A stretch of 64,000 nt of DNA from Haliclystus octoradiatus (Eukaryota; Cnidaria; Staurozoa; Stauromedusae; Haliclystidae). The position numbers and the translations under genes are program-made. Position 1 is the first letter of the stretch, and each line of letters opens with the position of its first letter. Location: positions 18,067,103 to 18,131,102 of the forward strand of contig OU744452.1 in assembly GCA_916610825.1 (NCBI GenBank), given 5' to 3'. Positions 47,637-59,600 of the stretch are shown here, piece after piece. The notes under the pieces were generated by a model. It had not been told where the DNA came from, searched no databases, and was given only the letters and a program-made list of their open reading frames with translations.

Positions 47637-50600
47637 TAATAATATTAATAGTGGATTTGTTCCACACCAGTTCTTGGTATAGCGGACGCGGACAAGCGGA
47701 CTTCGGACTTCAGATGCATGCGGACGCTTTTATTTTGCTCTTGCAATAATTCCGTTGTATCTTCGTTTATAACATTATATATTAAATAAATATTAAATAA
47801 AATCAATTCACGAAGCAGATCGAAGTTATGAAGGTATTTTAAAAATGATTCACAATTGATTGGACATGAATAACAAGAAAAAAGTAATGGCAACACGATC
47901 GCAAGACTCACAGTCACAATTAAAAGTAAAAAAGATTACGACACCGCAAGAAATAACAAAACCTGACATGATGGAGATTATAAGAGAAATTTTATCATCT
48001 TCTGCCTTCAAGGATGCAGTGAAAGAATCTGTTAATGATGCCCTACATGAAATAAAATATCAAATGGATGAGATGGAAGAACACGTAAACTGTTTAATAC
48101 AGCGTATTGATCATCAAGAAGATGAAATAAGAAAACTAAAAATTGCTGTTGGATCTCAAGAAAAAGACAAAAGTCTCAGCTACCTTCGCATAGATGGCCT
48201 GCCTGAGAATGAAAATGAAACAGCAAACATTATTAACTTAGCTGAATCTACTTTGGGTATCTCCCTAAAGGAGCATGAATTCAGTTCCAGAAAATTAGTT
48301 ACGCCATCATGGAAATTACGCAATAACAAAAATATTATTCAAGCACCTCCACCCAGCAGCGATGACAGCAATGACCTTTGTCCCGAGAACAAAGAGAACA
48401 ATGAGAAAGAAAACACTAAAGTTAACACCATAAGGAGTCCGACTGTACTTGTGTATTTTCACAACATTTGGAAGAGACAAGAAATTTACAACAATAGAAG
48501 ATTGCTAAAACATTCAGGCATATATATCTCAGAACAACTCAACAAGGACACAGCCACCATATTCTACAAATGCAGACAACTAGTAAAGCAAAAGAAGCTA
48601 TTAGCCACCTGGACGAATGACCTGAAAGTTGTTGTTAAGAAACATGACAAAGAAAACACAATCATCTCCAACGAAGAAGAGTTTTCGATCATGGCGGAAT
48701 ACTTTTGGTCGATGGCCTTGGATCCTTCCTCGTCTCAGACTGAGCAGCAGACCCCTGAAGAAAGCCAAAAATATAAGTCTACTTCTTAGCTTTAAATTTG
48801 AGACTAGCTTTTTCTTTAATTCTTTTGCTTCTGACTTTCCTCTCAATATTTTCATTGCCATGCCTGTTTTTGTTGACACGTTTGTTTATTTTTATTTATG
48901 CTTGACTGATTTGATACTCGATAACAAATCTCATTTATTTAAAAATGACTGATCACAATAATTTAAATGAAGTTTATAGTAACTGTGATTTGGTGAAACG
49001 TCTGGGATACATAACTGCTGACAGAATTCCTACTACTGAAATGTCTTTTGCAACTCAAAATGCCAGAAGCTTGCTCAAAAATAACAACAATGTAATCGAA
49101 TTCCTTGATCTTTCCAATATAAAAGTTCTTGCGTTACAAGAAATTTGGCAAGGTGGAGTTATTTCTCTCCCAAACTACAACTACATTTCCAAGGAACGTT
49201 CTGTGTCTAGAGGAGGTGGTGTAGGTCTGGTTATTCATAATTCATTTTCGTTTACAACAAATCATAAATTGTCTGAAATAAATGAGGACATTGAAACTTT
49301 GGTCGCAGAAAGTGGCCAGTATGTATTTATATCGGTGTACATTCCTCCTAGATCTAACTTGACTAACTCAATATCAAAACTAACCACAATTCTAAATGTA
49401 TATAAACACAAAACAATCTTTTTAGGTGGAGACTTTAACGTTAACATGCTTATTGAATCTGAGAAATCTCAAGATCTTTTAAATTGTTTCATTTCTTCTA
49501 AATGTATCCCTGTCAACTCTCTTCCTACTAGAATTACTCAAAAATCGTGTACGCTCATTGACAACATTTTCACAAATTCCAAATCAAACATGACTACAGG
49601 TGTAATCACCACTGAAATTTCTGATCATTTATGTCCAGTTGTGCATTTTAAAGTAAAAGAAAAGCCTTCAATTGGAACCATCTCATACCACAATATGTCA
49701 GCCAAAAACCTAGAAACACTAAAATACCTTTTAGCTGCAAACAACTGGTATCTTCCGGAAGACCCTAAATCAGCTTTCGAAAAATTTCATTATAAATTCC
49801 AAGAATGTTTAGATATTTCATGTCCATTAATCAACAAAAAGTTAAACCGCAATAAACACAAAATAAATCCATGGATGACAACTGGACTGTTAATTTCTAG
49901 GAAAACAAAAAGGAATTTATACAACAAATGGATCAATACAAAAGACAATCATATCAAAGATAGATATGACCAATACTCTCGGACTTACTTTAACCTGATT
50001 AGGAAATGCAAAATTTTATACTGGGATCATTTTTATGTAACTTATAAACATGACATGAAATTATTATGGAAAGCAACAAATAACCTTCTAGGAAGAAACA
50101 AGCAAAAAAATCGCTATCCTGAGTTTTTCAATGTCAATAACTGTAAAATTTCAAATCCAATCACCATTGCTAATGCTTTCAATGATTATTTTATAAATGT
50201 TGGTCAAAATCTTGCACATCATTTCCAATCCAATGATGATTTCACTTTTTTTTTACCTCCAAATGATGACAGATCTTTTATTTTCAAACCAGTTTCTCAG
50301 ATTACTGTAGAAAAGGTAATTGGCAAACTACAAAACAAGGCAAGTTATGCTTTTGACTTTGTCTCAAGCTCATGTCTGAAATCTATATACCATGAAATTA
50401 TCTCTCCGTTAACCTACCTCATAAACCTCTCCTTAACAACAGGCTTCTTTTCTCAAAATTACAAACTTGCAAAAATCTTACCTCTTTTTAAAAAGGGAGA
50501 CCCTCATTTACTATCCAATTACAGGCCAATTTCAATCATTTCTACCTTTTCAAAAATTTTAGAACGTGTCGCTTACAACCAATTATATTATTATTTCCAA

Positions 50601-53600
50601 GAATGTTTCCTTACTAAATTCCAATTTGGTTTTCGAAAATTCTACGAAACAACCGATTGCTTTTTAAATTTTTTACATAACATTTTTTCAAACCCAAATG
50701 ATAAATATCATATTGCCATATTTATTTATCTCAAAAAGGCATTTGACACTGTTAATCACAACATTCTATTAGCTAAATTATCTCACTATGGAATTTCTAA
50801 CCACGCATTAGTTTGGTTTACTAATTATTTGTCAAACAGAAATCAAATTGTATCCTTAAATGATAATCTATCTTCGCCTGCAACTGTCACTTGTGGTGTC
50901 CCGCAAGGAAGCATAATGGGGCCTCTTCTCTTTTTAATTTTTATCAACGATTTACCATCCTCCACTAAATTCAATGTCAACCTTTTTGCTGATAACACAA
51001 CTTTGCAATGGTCTGATAACAACCCAATTATTCTCCAAGAGAAAGTAAATGCAGAACTGAATGTTATCTCTAAATGGTTCAATGGTAATCAACTCACATT
51101 ACATGAGGCTAAAACCAAATTTATTCTTTTCAACCAACCACACACTGACATTAAAATTCAAATAAACCATACCTTGATTGAAAGATGTGGTCACAATCAA
51201 AAAGAGAAACATGTAAAATTTTTAGGTCTGATGATGGGAGAAAAATTAAATTGGAAAATCCATGTGGATTATGTATGTAAAAAGATTCGATCCCTATGTT
51301 ACAACCTGATCAAACTAAAAAACTTTTTATCCAAAAAACATAAAGCCCAAATTTATTCCTCAATTGTTAAACCCCACATCGAATACGGCTTACCTATTTG
51401 GGGTCATTCCTCAAATTGCAGGAAACTTAATACATTACACAAAAAGTGTGTAAGGATAATAGTTAATTGTAAACCACTAACTCACACTGAGCCATTGCTC
51501 AAGGCTTTAAATATCTTGAAGTTCCATGATCTCTACATATTGAAATCATTAACCTTTCTTCACAAAACCTTGTCTGCAAAATCAGCTGAAACCACGAACA
51601 CAATTTTCAATTTCATTGATAACAAAACTCGCAGAGGCAATACTTTTTTCGTACCTTTTGCTAAGAGCACTTTCCTTCAGCACCTCCCTAGCCACAGACT
51701 TCCTGTACTACGGAACTTCCAAAAGTCAATCCTTAAGTTTGAACCAACAACAGCAAGCTTTGGGATTTTTATCCAAAAGTCTTTACATGATACATATACC
51801 ACGACTTGTACAATAACGGACTGCTACGTATGCCAACAACTCACTACTTAGCTTTCATTAATTACTTATATATTTTTATTTTTTCTATCAATCAGTCAAC
51901 ACATTTCGATGTTTCCTTTCATATAATTGAATACTGTATTACCTTCTTTATTTTTTATTATTTCTAATCCTATTCTTATTCTTACTTTTCTTTTCAATGC
52001 ATATCTAATTCATAGCCAGATAATGGAAATATAAATAATTTGTGTCTCCCAATAAACAAGCATTCATGCTTACGGGATGACCACAATCACTGTAAATTAG
52101 AAAACCTGTAAATTTCACTTTGTATTTATATACCTTGTTACATTGATTGAAATAAATATCTATCTATCTATCTATATAGTACCTAATGAAATTAATCAAA
52201 GCATATTATATAAAGAATGGGAGTCAAAAATAAAACATGCTAGATTTCCGCTACTTCACGTTTCACATTCAGAAGGTGATCATCAGGCGATTTATTTCAA
52301 CTGTCCTACAAAATTTAATCCCTATCCTATATTGAGCTACTAAATTTTACGGTTGATTGATTATTGGTGATGCTATTGTTTATTTCATTTGTGGGTCTGT
52401 TTTCATTGGTGTTGTCTTTGAAGAAAAAGGCTTTCCACCTCATTTGTTTAATTATGCTCTCCACTTTCTCAATCAGACATTAAGAATAGCTGCTCTTACT
52501 AGGTATAGGTATATTCTTTGTAGAATAAATTGAATATAGTTCGTTCCATCTTTATTCCAATACAGTGAGGTATAGTGCTCGACTTAAAAGGAGCTGGTAT
52601 AATAATAATATAAGAATATTAATAGTGGGATTGTTCCACACCAGTTCTTGGTATAGCGCTTAATGAATTTAACCAAAGCATAATTTATAGAATGAGAGTC
52701 AAAATAGTTGGTCACCAGAAGGTGATCATCAGGCGATTTATTTCAAGTAATTCTAGTATGTTTCATTTTAAAACTTTTATTATCAACATTCGTTAACAGG
52801 GCTTTGTTTGGCTATGAGGGAAAAACATTTGACTTGAAATTAATTGAAAAAGGAGGTAAGTTTGCTTGTTTTATATAACCCTTCCATCTTGATGTACTGT
52901 CTTTCTATCTATGTGATTGCGTAAGCAAGCAACCGGTATAATGTATGGTATAGGCTACAATGAAACCTGTTCATAACAGCCAGCTATGAGAGGTAGATAA
53001 ATTGAACATTATAGACAGGTGGCCTTTATATACAGGTTTAATTCAATAGAAAATACTATTTTAGACATTGCAAAAATGACCACTATAGACAGGTGGCTGC
53101 TTTATAGAGGTGGCCATTATAACAGGTTTGACTGTACTGTAATATTAATAATTGCTTGATTGTTGATCTAATCGCAGTGTTATCTTGCTCAATATCATTA
53201 AATGACAGAGCTGTAGATAAATACAGTTAATAGGCCTAATAAAATAGAGTACACTTAATATACATACTGTATAGAATATACATAAATAGAGTCAATGGCT
53301 ACACATTTTTCTTTTTACTCAGAGTATCACGCTTTATGCGATCTTCAGACAGAGTTGTATATTTAGTATAATAATATATAGTGTAATATATACATAATAA
53401 GTTATGTTTATCTAATAGCAGATAATATAATGCTATATGTCTTCATTTGACAAAGCGGTGAATAATAATAATAATATATGGTGAAAGAGTCAAAGAATAC
53501 ATATTCTTTACTGTTACTCAAGTTTCACGCATTTCACTGCGATCTTCAGACAGATTTTATGTTTTAGCGGACCCTCTATGAAAGGTAGATCAATTGGTAA

Positions 53601-56600
53601 CTATATCTATATTGATATAAAGGGTTGATTCAATAGTATTATAGATATTGTAAGAGTGACGACTGTATGGAGGTGACCGTTTTAACAGATTTGAATGTAT
53701 TTTACAGATGGCGGCTTGGAAGAGCTTGAAGATGAATTTAATAGCGGTAAAATTCTTTATGCTGTATGCCGTGTTAAGGATCCAAATACATCATTACCAA
53801 AATTAGTTTTTATTAATTGGGTAAGTACTCATTGACTCAATCTTAAATATGAAAGAGAGTTGCTTCAAACATATGTACGCTAATAAGTCTCCAAATTCTT
53901 CACCATGTTTTGATCTACCTTTCTGTTTTGGTTTGTTGTTTTATTTTTGTTGTTTACTCTTTGCATCGAAACAAAATATATCTTTTCGGCTTGACTTCAC
54001 CACTGTTATTTTTCACAAAGAACCTCCCCAATCGTGGGTAGTTATTACATATAGTTTATTTAGTTGCTAGAGGCTGATTCAAGTGCTTTGGTTACAAATA
54101 ACTGCAATCTCGGAAGTCGATAGAGTGACCTCTATTAACATGTTACAAGGGTCCAAGAAAAGCTTCTGCCTTTCGGTATTCCTAAATTTTTCCCGAACTT
54201 TGCTTTGGAATTTCGCCCCACAATGTACCAAAAGACACAATCTTCATTAAAACAAGACAGAAACTTTCATTTTTACGATGTAAACCACCCTCGCAACAGA
54301 CTTAAATACATAATTGCCCTACCATTGTTGATTTTCACTATCCGAGGTCTTAAAATTGAGAATTCAGAAGACAGTAAAATCCAACTCAAGTCATCACTTT
54401 GCCAGAAATCAAATTAAAATGCCGATATAAATCCTACAAATTTTACAAAAATTACAATCTTCTGATATTTGTTCAATTCAGTTCAGACTTCCGGGATCAG
54501 GATCTAGGGATCCTGACTTTTCTCGTACACTGCAGGTGGCTGTTGTATCGAGGTGGTTACTCTAGCAGGTTGACTGTGACGTTTTTGGCCCAGTTGAAAG
54601 CGAAGTGAAAGTAAAAAGCCTAAAAAATACGGAAATTATGTTCAAAGTTTCTATATCACGGTTGAAATAGAAAACAATATTTGCAAACTATTGCAAAGAC
54701 TTGTTAAGATTTTATTATCCATTTACTTTCAGTTGTTTATTTAGAAGGGAATTGTTGATGATTTGATTGTTAATATTCACGTTTAACAGCAAGGCGAAGG
54801 TGTTCCAGCAACAACAAAGGGAAAATGTGCCAATCATTTGAGAGATGTTCAAGGACTTTTCAGGGTGAGTGACATTGATGGCTAAAATTATGATAATAAA
54901 GTTTAATCTTCTGAAGTCAAATTCTTTTGAGTTAACCTTTTGCTTATTTTCAAGAGATTTTGTAAAGGTACCCAATGAGTCCAATTGAAATCAAATTCAT
55001 TAGAATATCAAATCAATCAAATCATCATGCAAAGAAAAATAAAATCAAATCAAATTCAAAAAAGTAAATCAATCCAATCGAATGATATTAAATCAGATCA
55101 AATGAAAAAATTAACTTCAATCAAATAAAATAAAATAAATTAAAACAATATCCAAATAATATAATAATATAAAGAAATATATATCCAAATAATAAATCAA
55201 ATAAAAAACCGCAGTGAAAAAAAAACTCCAAACCCCATGCGCCTGATGCAGACGCTAAGTTATTTTTTTCGATAATTGTAAAATAAAAGTATTTTGTGAG
55301 AAATAAGCATTAGGAAAATCAAAAAATTATCGAAAAAGCTTAGCATAGTAACAGGGTCCGACAAAGTCAGGAAACTTGGAAACCTAGTTTGCGGAAGGGT
55401 AACAATATTCAGAAGGAAAAGGCAATATGCTGGATATGAAGCTAAAATAAAGTTTTGATTTTACGTTTTTATGTCAGTAACATTACTCAAACGTTTATCT
55501 AAAATCTGAGGATTGCGAAAGGTAAAACATTTTGTCGGACCCTGCAAAGTAATCACGTCACTTAGTACAACAAGTTAAAGTAAAATTTTGATTTTAGATT
55601 ATTTATGAGTCGACCCTAGGTATTTAATTATTATTGTGTTAATGTATATTTTATGCTTATCTACGTTCTATGGTCAACTATCCGTAATGCTGCTTTCCAT
55701 TGTTAATACAGTTGAACTCGGTTAATATCTTCTCTGTTGATGTCCCAGGGTGGAAAAAATTAGCATAGTAACAGGGTCCGACAAAGTCAGGAAACTTGGA
55801 AACCTAGTTTGCGGAAGGGTAACAATATTCAGAAGGAAAAGGCAATATGCTGGATATGAAGCTAAAGTAAAGTTTCGATTTTACGTTTTTATATCAGTAA
55901 AATTACTCAGACGTTTATCTAAAATCTGAGGATTGCGGAAGGTAAAACATTTTGTCGGACCCTGCAAAGTAATCACGTCACTTAGTACAACAAGTTAAAG
56001 TAAAATTTTGATTTTAGATTATTTATGAGTCGACCCTAGGTATTTAATTATTATTGTGTTAATGTATATTTTATGCTTATCTACGTTCTATGGTCAACTA
56101 TCCGTAATGCTGCTTTCCATTGTTAATACAGTTGAACTCGGTTAATATCCCCTCTGTTGATGTCCCACATCCCCACATAAAACTGATTTCTATTTTCCAT
56201 TCTCGATACAAATGCTCATAATCCTACCTCGCTTAATTAATATCCCATCTCGCTTAATGTCCCACTTTTCATCCGAACCAGAAGGGGAATATTAAGCAAG
56301 TTCAACTGTACAATGCTATTGTTATTACAAGTGGTAGAAAAATGTGATGGTTTCCTTTATTCTTAGTAAATTATTATTTATTATGTTTTTGATTTATTAA
56401 AATTGGACAAGTAATATTTATTTTCTTGACGACATTTAGAGATTATTTTGGATTTTTTGATCTCTCTGTAAAATTAAGTCAGCTCAAATTAGCCCGTCAA
56501 TACGGGTGACTCATTGCCAGTACTATATCATCATCATCATCATTTATTCAGAAAGCTTTAAGTTATACATAACTTTTTTTCAAAGGACTGATACATAGCT

Positions 56601-59600
56601 AAGTTAACAGGAAAACAGACATTAAGTAAAAAAAAGGTATAAATAACAGGAAAGAGTGGTAAGTATAAAGTATATTAAGAACGTAAGTGCTTCTCAAGGA
56701 GACGTTTGAAAGTAGGCCTGCTTTGGACTTCCTTCATTGCATACGGTAGATCGTTCCACTTATGCGCACCAGCATCTTGAAATGAATGACGATGGCTCGA
56801 CTTGATGTAAATGTCATTGTGGGCGTATGATCTTGTTCCGGTGGAATACGGCAGTCGGAAAAAGTTGGAAAGCAAAGGAGGAGCTAGTTTGAATTTAATT
56901 TTATGAGTGAACATTAGTTATATAAATCAATGTTGGCGATGTAAATGTCACTGTTGGCGTATGATCTTGTTCCGGTGGAATACGGCAGTTGGAAAAAGTT
57001 GGAAAGCAAAGGAGGAGCTAGTTTGAATTTAATTTTATGAGTGAACATTAGTTATATAAATCAATGTTGGCGATCAGGCCAGATGATAGCCTGCGTACAG
57101 ACATACTTTTTCTGAGCATTAGCATGAGAATTATACAGAGTGTTAGTTCCATATTTAGCGTAATGATTGTTCTTTCCACTACAGTCAAACCTGTTATAAC
57201 GGCCACCTCTATGGAGCAGCCACCGGTCTATAGTGGTCACTCTTGCAATGTCTAAAATAGTATTTTCTATTGAATCAAACCTGTATATAGGCCACCTGTC
57301 TGTAGTGGTCAAATTATCTACCTCTTGTAGCTGGCCGTTATATACAGGTTTCACTGTACCGTTTTTTCGGTAGTATGTTGTGCTTGCCTAAAAAAATATG
57401 AACAGTTGGCAAATATTTTAAAGTAATGAAAATTGAGTAATGACAGGAAACCACACCGTGTAAATGTTTTTAATATGAATTAGGTATTACAAACATTTAG
57501 TACGCGATACTCGACACCAACAAGCAGACGGACAATACAAAGGAAAAGTCTGTCTGCATGCATGGTAGCTAGCCAGATGAGAGAAATTCCAGATTCTAGG
57601 GATTTCTTTAAAACGTGTCCCATAACTTTTTGTCGCATCACATCAACGACATTGAGTGTTCTAAATATTGGCCAAGCCCTTTCTCCAGCAAGGGTTCAAT
57701 AAAAGAGTGGATCCTGGGTCCTAGATCACATACTTCTAGAGCAAATTCAGAGGAAAATTGATAATTTTCTGATTTATAGGCCGAACCTCAACAAGAAATT
57801 CAGAAGAAAATGTTGAGAATGTTTTGAGATTCCGGAAGGCTAAAGCTTTACCGAGCACTGGTCCCAGCTATCCCCCTCTCGTTCCTGACGACGACTACAA
57901 AACTTATTTCTTGATACAGTAAAACCTGTTATAACAGTCACCTCTATAAAGCGGCCACCTGTCTATAATGGTCACTCTTGCAATGTCTAAAATAGCATTT
58001 TCTATTGAATTGAATATGTATATAAAGGCCACCTGTCTATAATGGTCAATTTATCTACCTCTAGTAGCTGGCTGTTATATAAAGGTTTCACTGTATAACG
58101 CTCACCTCTATACAATGTCCACCTGTCTATAGTGGTCACCCTTGCAATGTCTAAAATAGCATTTTCTATTGAATCAAACCTGTATATAAAGGCCACCTGT
58201 CTATCATGGTCAATTTATCTACCTCTAATAGCTGGCTGTTATATACAGGTTTCACTGTATAACGCTCACCTCTATACAATGTCCACCTGTCTATAGTGGT
58301 CACCCTTGCAATGTCTAAAATAGCATTTTCTATTGAATCAAACCTGTATATAAAGGCCACCTGTCTATCATGGTCAATGTATCTACCTCTAGTAGCTGGC
58401 TGTTATATACAGGCTTCACTGTAATTGTTTCAACAGGGTACTCATGTGACAATCAATGCGAGGAATGACGATGACGTTGATCCAGATTCAATTCTTGATA
58501 AAGTCAAATCATCATCTGGTGCTAATTATAGTATACATAAAGAAAAAGCCAAAGCACCAGAACCATTTCAACCTGTGGTAAGACGTATTCATTGTACAGC
58601 TAGATATAGCCGAGCTTAATTATTGTAGAAAAACTCACAGAAAAGATGCCTGTATAAGTGTATATATATATTACAATTCATGAGCGGTTCTTAAACAGTT
58701 CATAAAGAGTTCATGTAAAACAAGCCATTCAAAGTTCATGGAAGATTCATGAACAGTTCATAAGGTGTTCATGAAGTATTCAATGTCCATAAGATGTTCA
58801 TGAACTGCTCAATGTATGTAAGATGTTCATAAACAGTTTGTGAAAGGTGTTCACAAGCTATTCAATGTTCATAAGATGTCCATGAACAGTTTGTGAAGGA
58901 TGTTCATGAACTGTTCAATGTCCATAAGGTGTTGATGAACTGTTCAATGTTTATAAGGTGTTCATGAGCAGTTCACGAAGGGTGTTCATGAACTACAGTA
59001 TTCAACGTTCATAAGGTGTTCACGAACAGTTCATGAACTAAATACTATATTTGTAGAGGTGGTTATAACTCGTTGTATTGGTAGTTCTAGTTTAAGCATT
59101 CTGGCTGGCACATCGTTAAAAAGAAATGTGCCGGTATCCTTGAAATTTCAAACACACTGAACCAACCAATCACTTTGCGAGATTACATTTGATTATGACA
59201 TCTTATTTCAGAATTATTATTTTTCAAAGTGATCAAATGTTACATCATTTATCAAACTCATATTTACCCAGGATGTTATTGTAGACACTGTGGTGTGACA
59301 TCAGATCTGTTCACTAAGCACTACTGTTGATAACTATAAGCAAGATATTATAATAGAAGCAAGATAGTCTAACTCAGATTTGTGTTTTAAAGAGATTTAA
59401 ACAGGCCATAATATTATCTTACCTTTGGGAAAATCAACCAAATAAAATGTATTTAACATCCTCAAGTATTAAATAACTCAAATTTAAAAGCAACATCTTC
59501 GTCCGACATCAATAACATCCTCAAAAATCTATCTTTGTCGACCCAATATCGATCATTTCCAAACATTTTGATCTGTTCTGCCAAGGCAAAATCACTGAGA

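Larger units (their letters stand above)
47683..52174 (+). mobile_element. Full-length two-ORF LINE with CTAT tail
   Basis: About 4.5 kb: a 5' UTR of about 180 bp, ORF1 (47860-48789), ORF2 (48945-51851), a roughly 300-bp 3' UTR and a short (ATCT)n tail. TATAG flanks both sides (47678-47682, 52175-52179). A paralogous copy of the target at 52600-52740 (CAGTTCTTGGTATAGCGCTT) is unoccupied and confirms the limits. It lies in DBNL intron 1, sense orientation. Confidence 0.9.

Noticed and set aside
53849-54608. Short frames in DBNL intron 3
   Set aside because: They lie between confirmed exons and match nothing; ordinary intronic chance frames.
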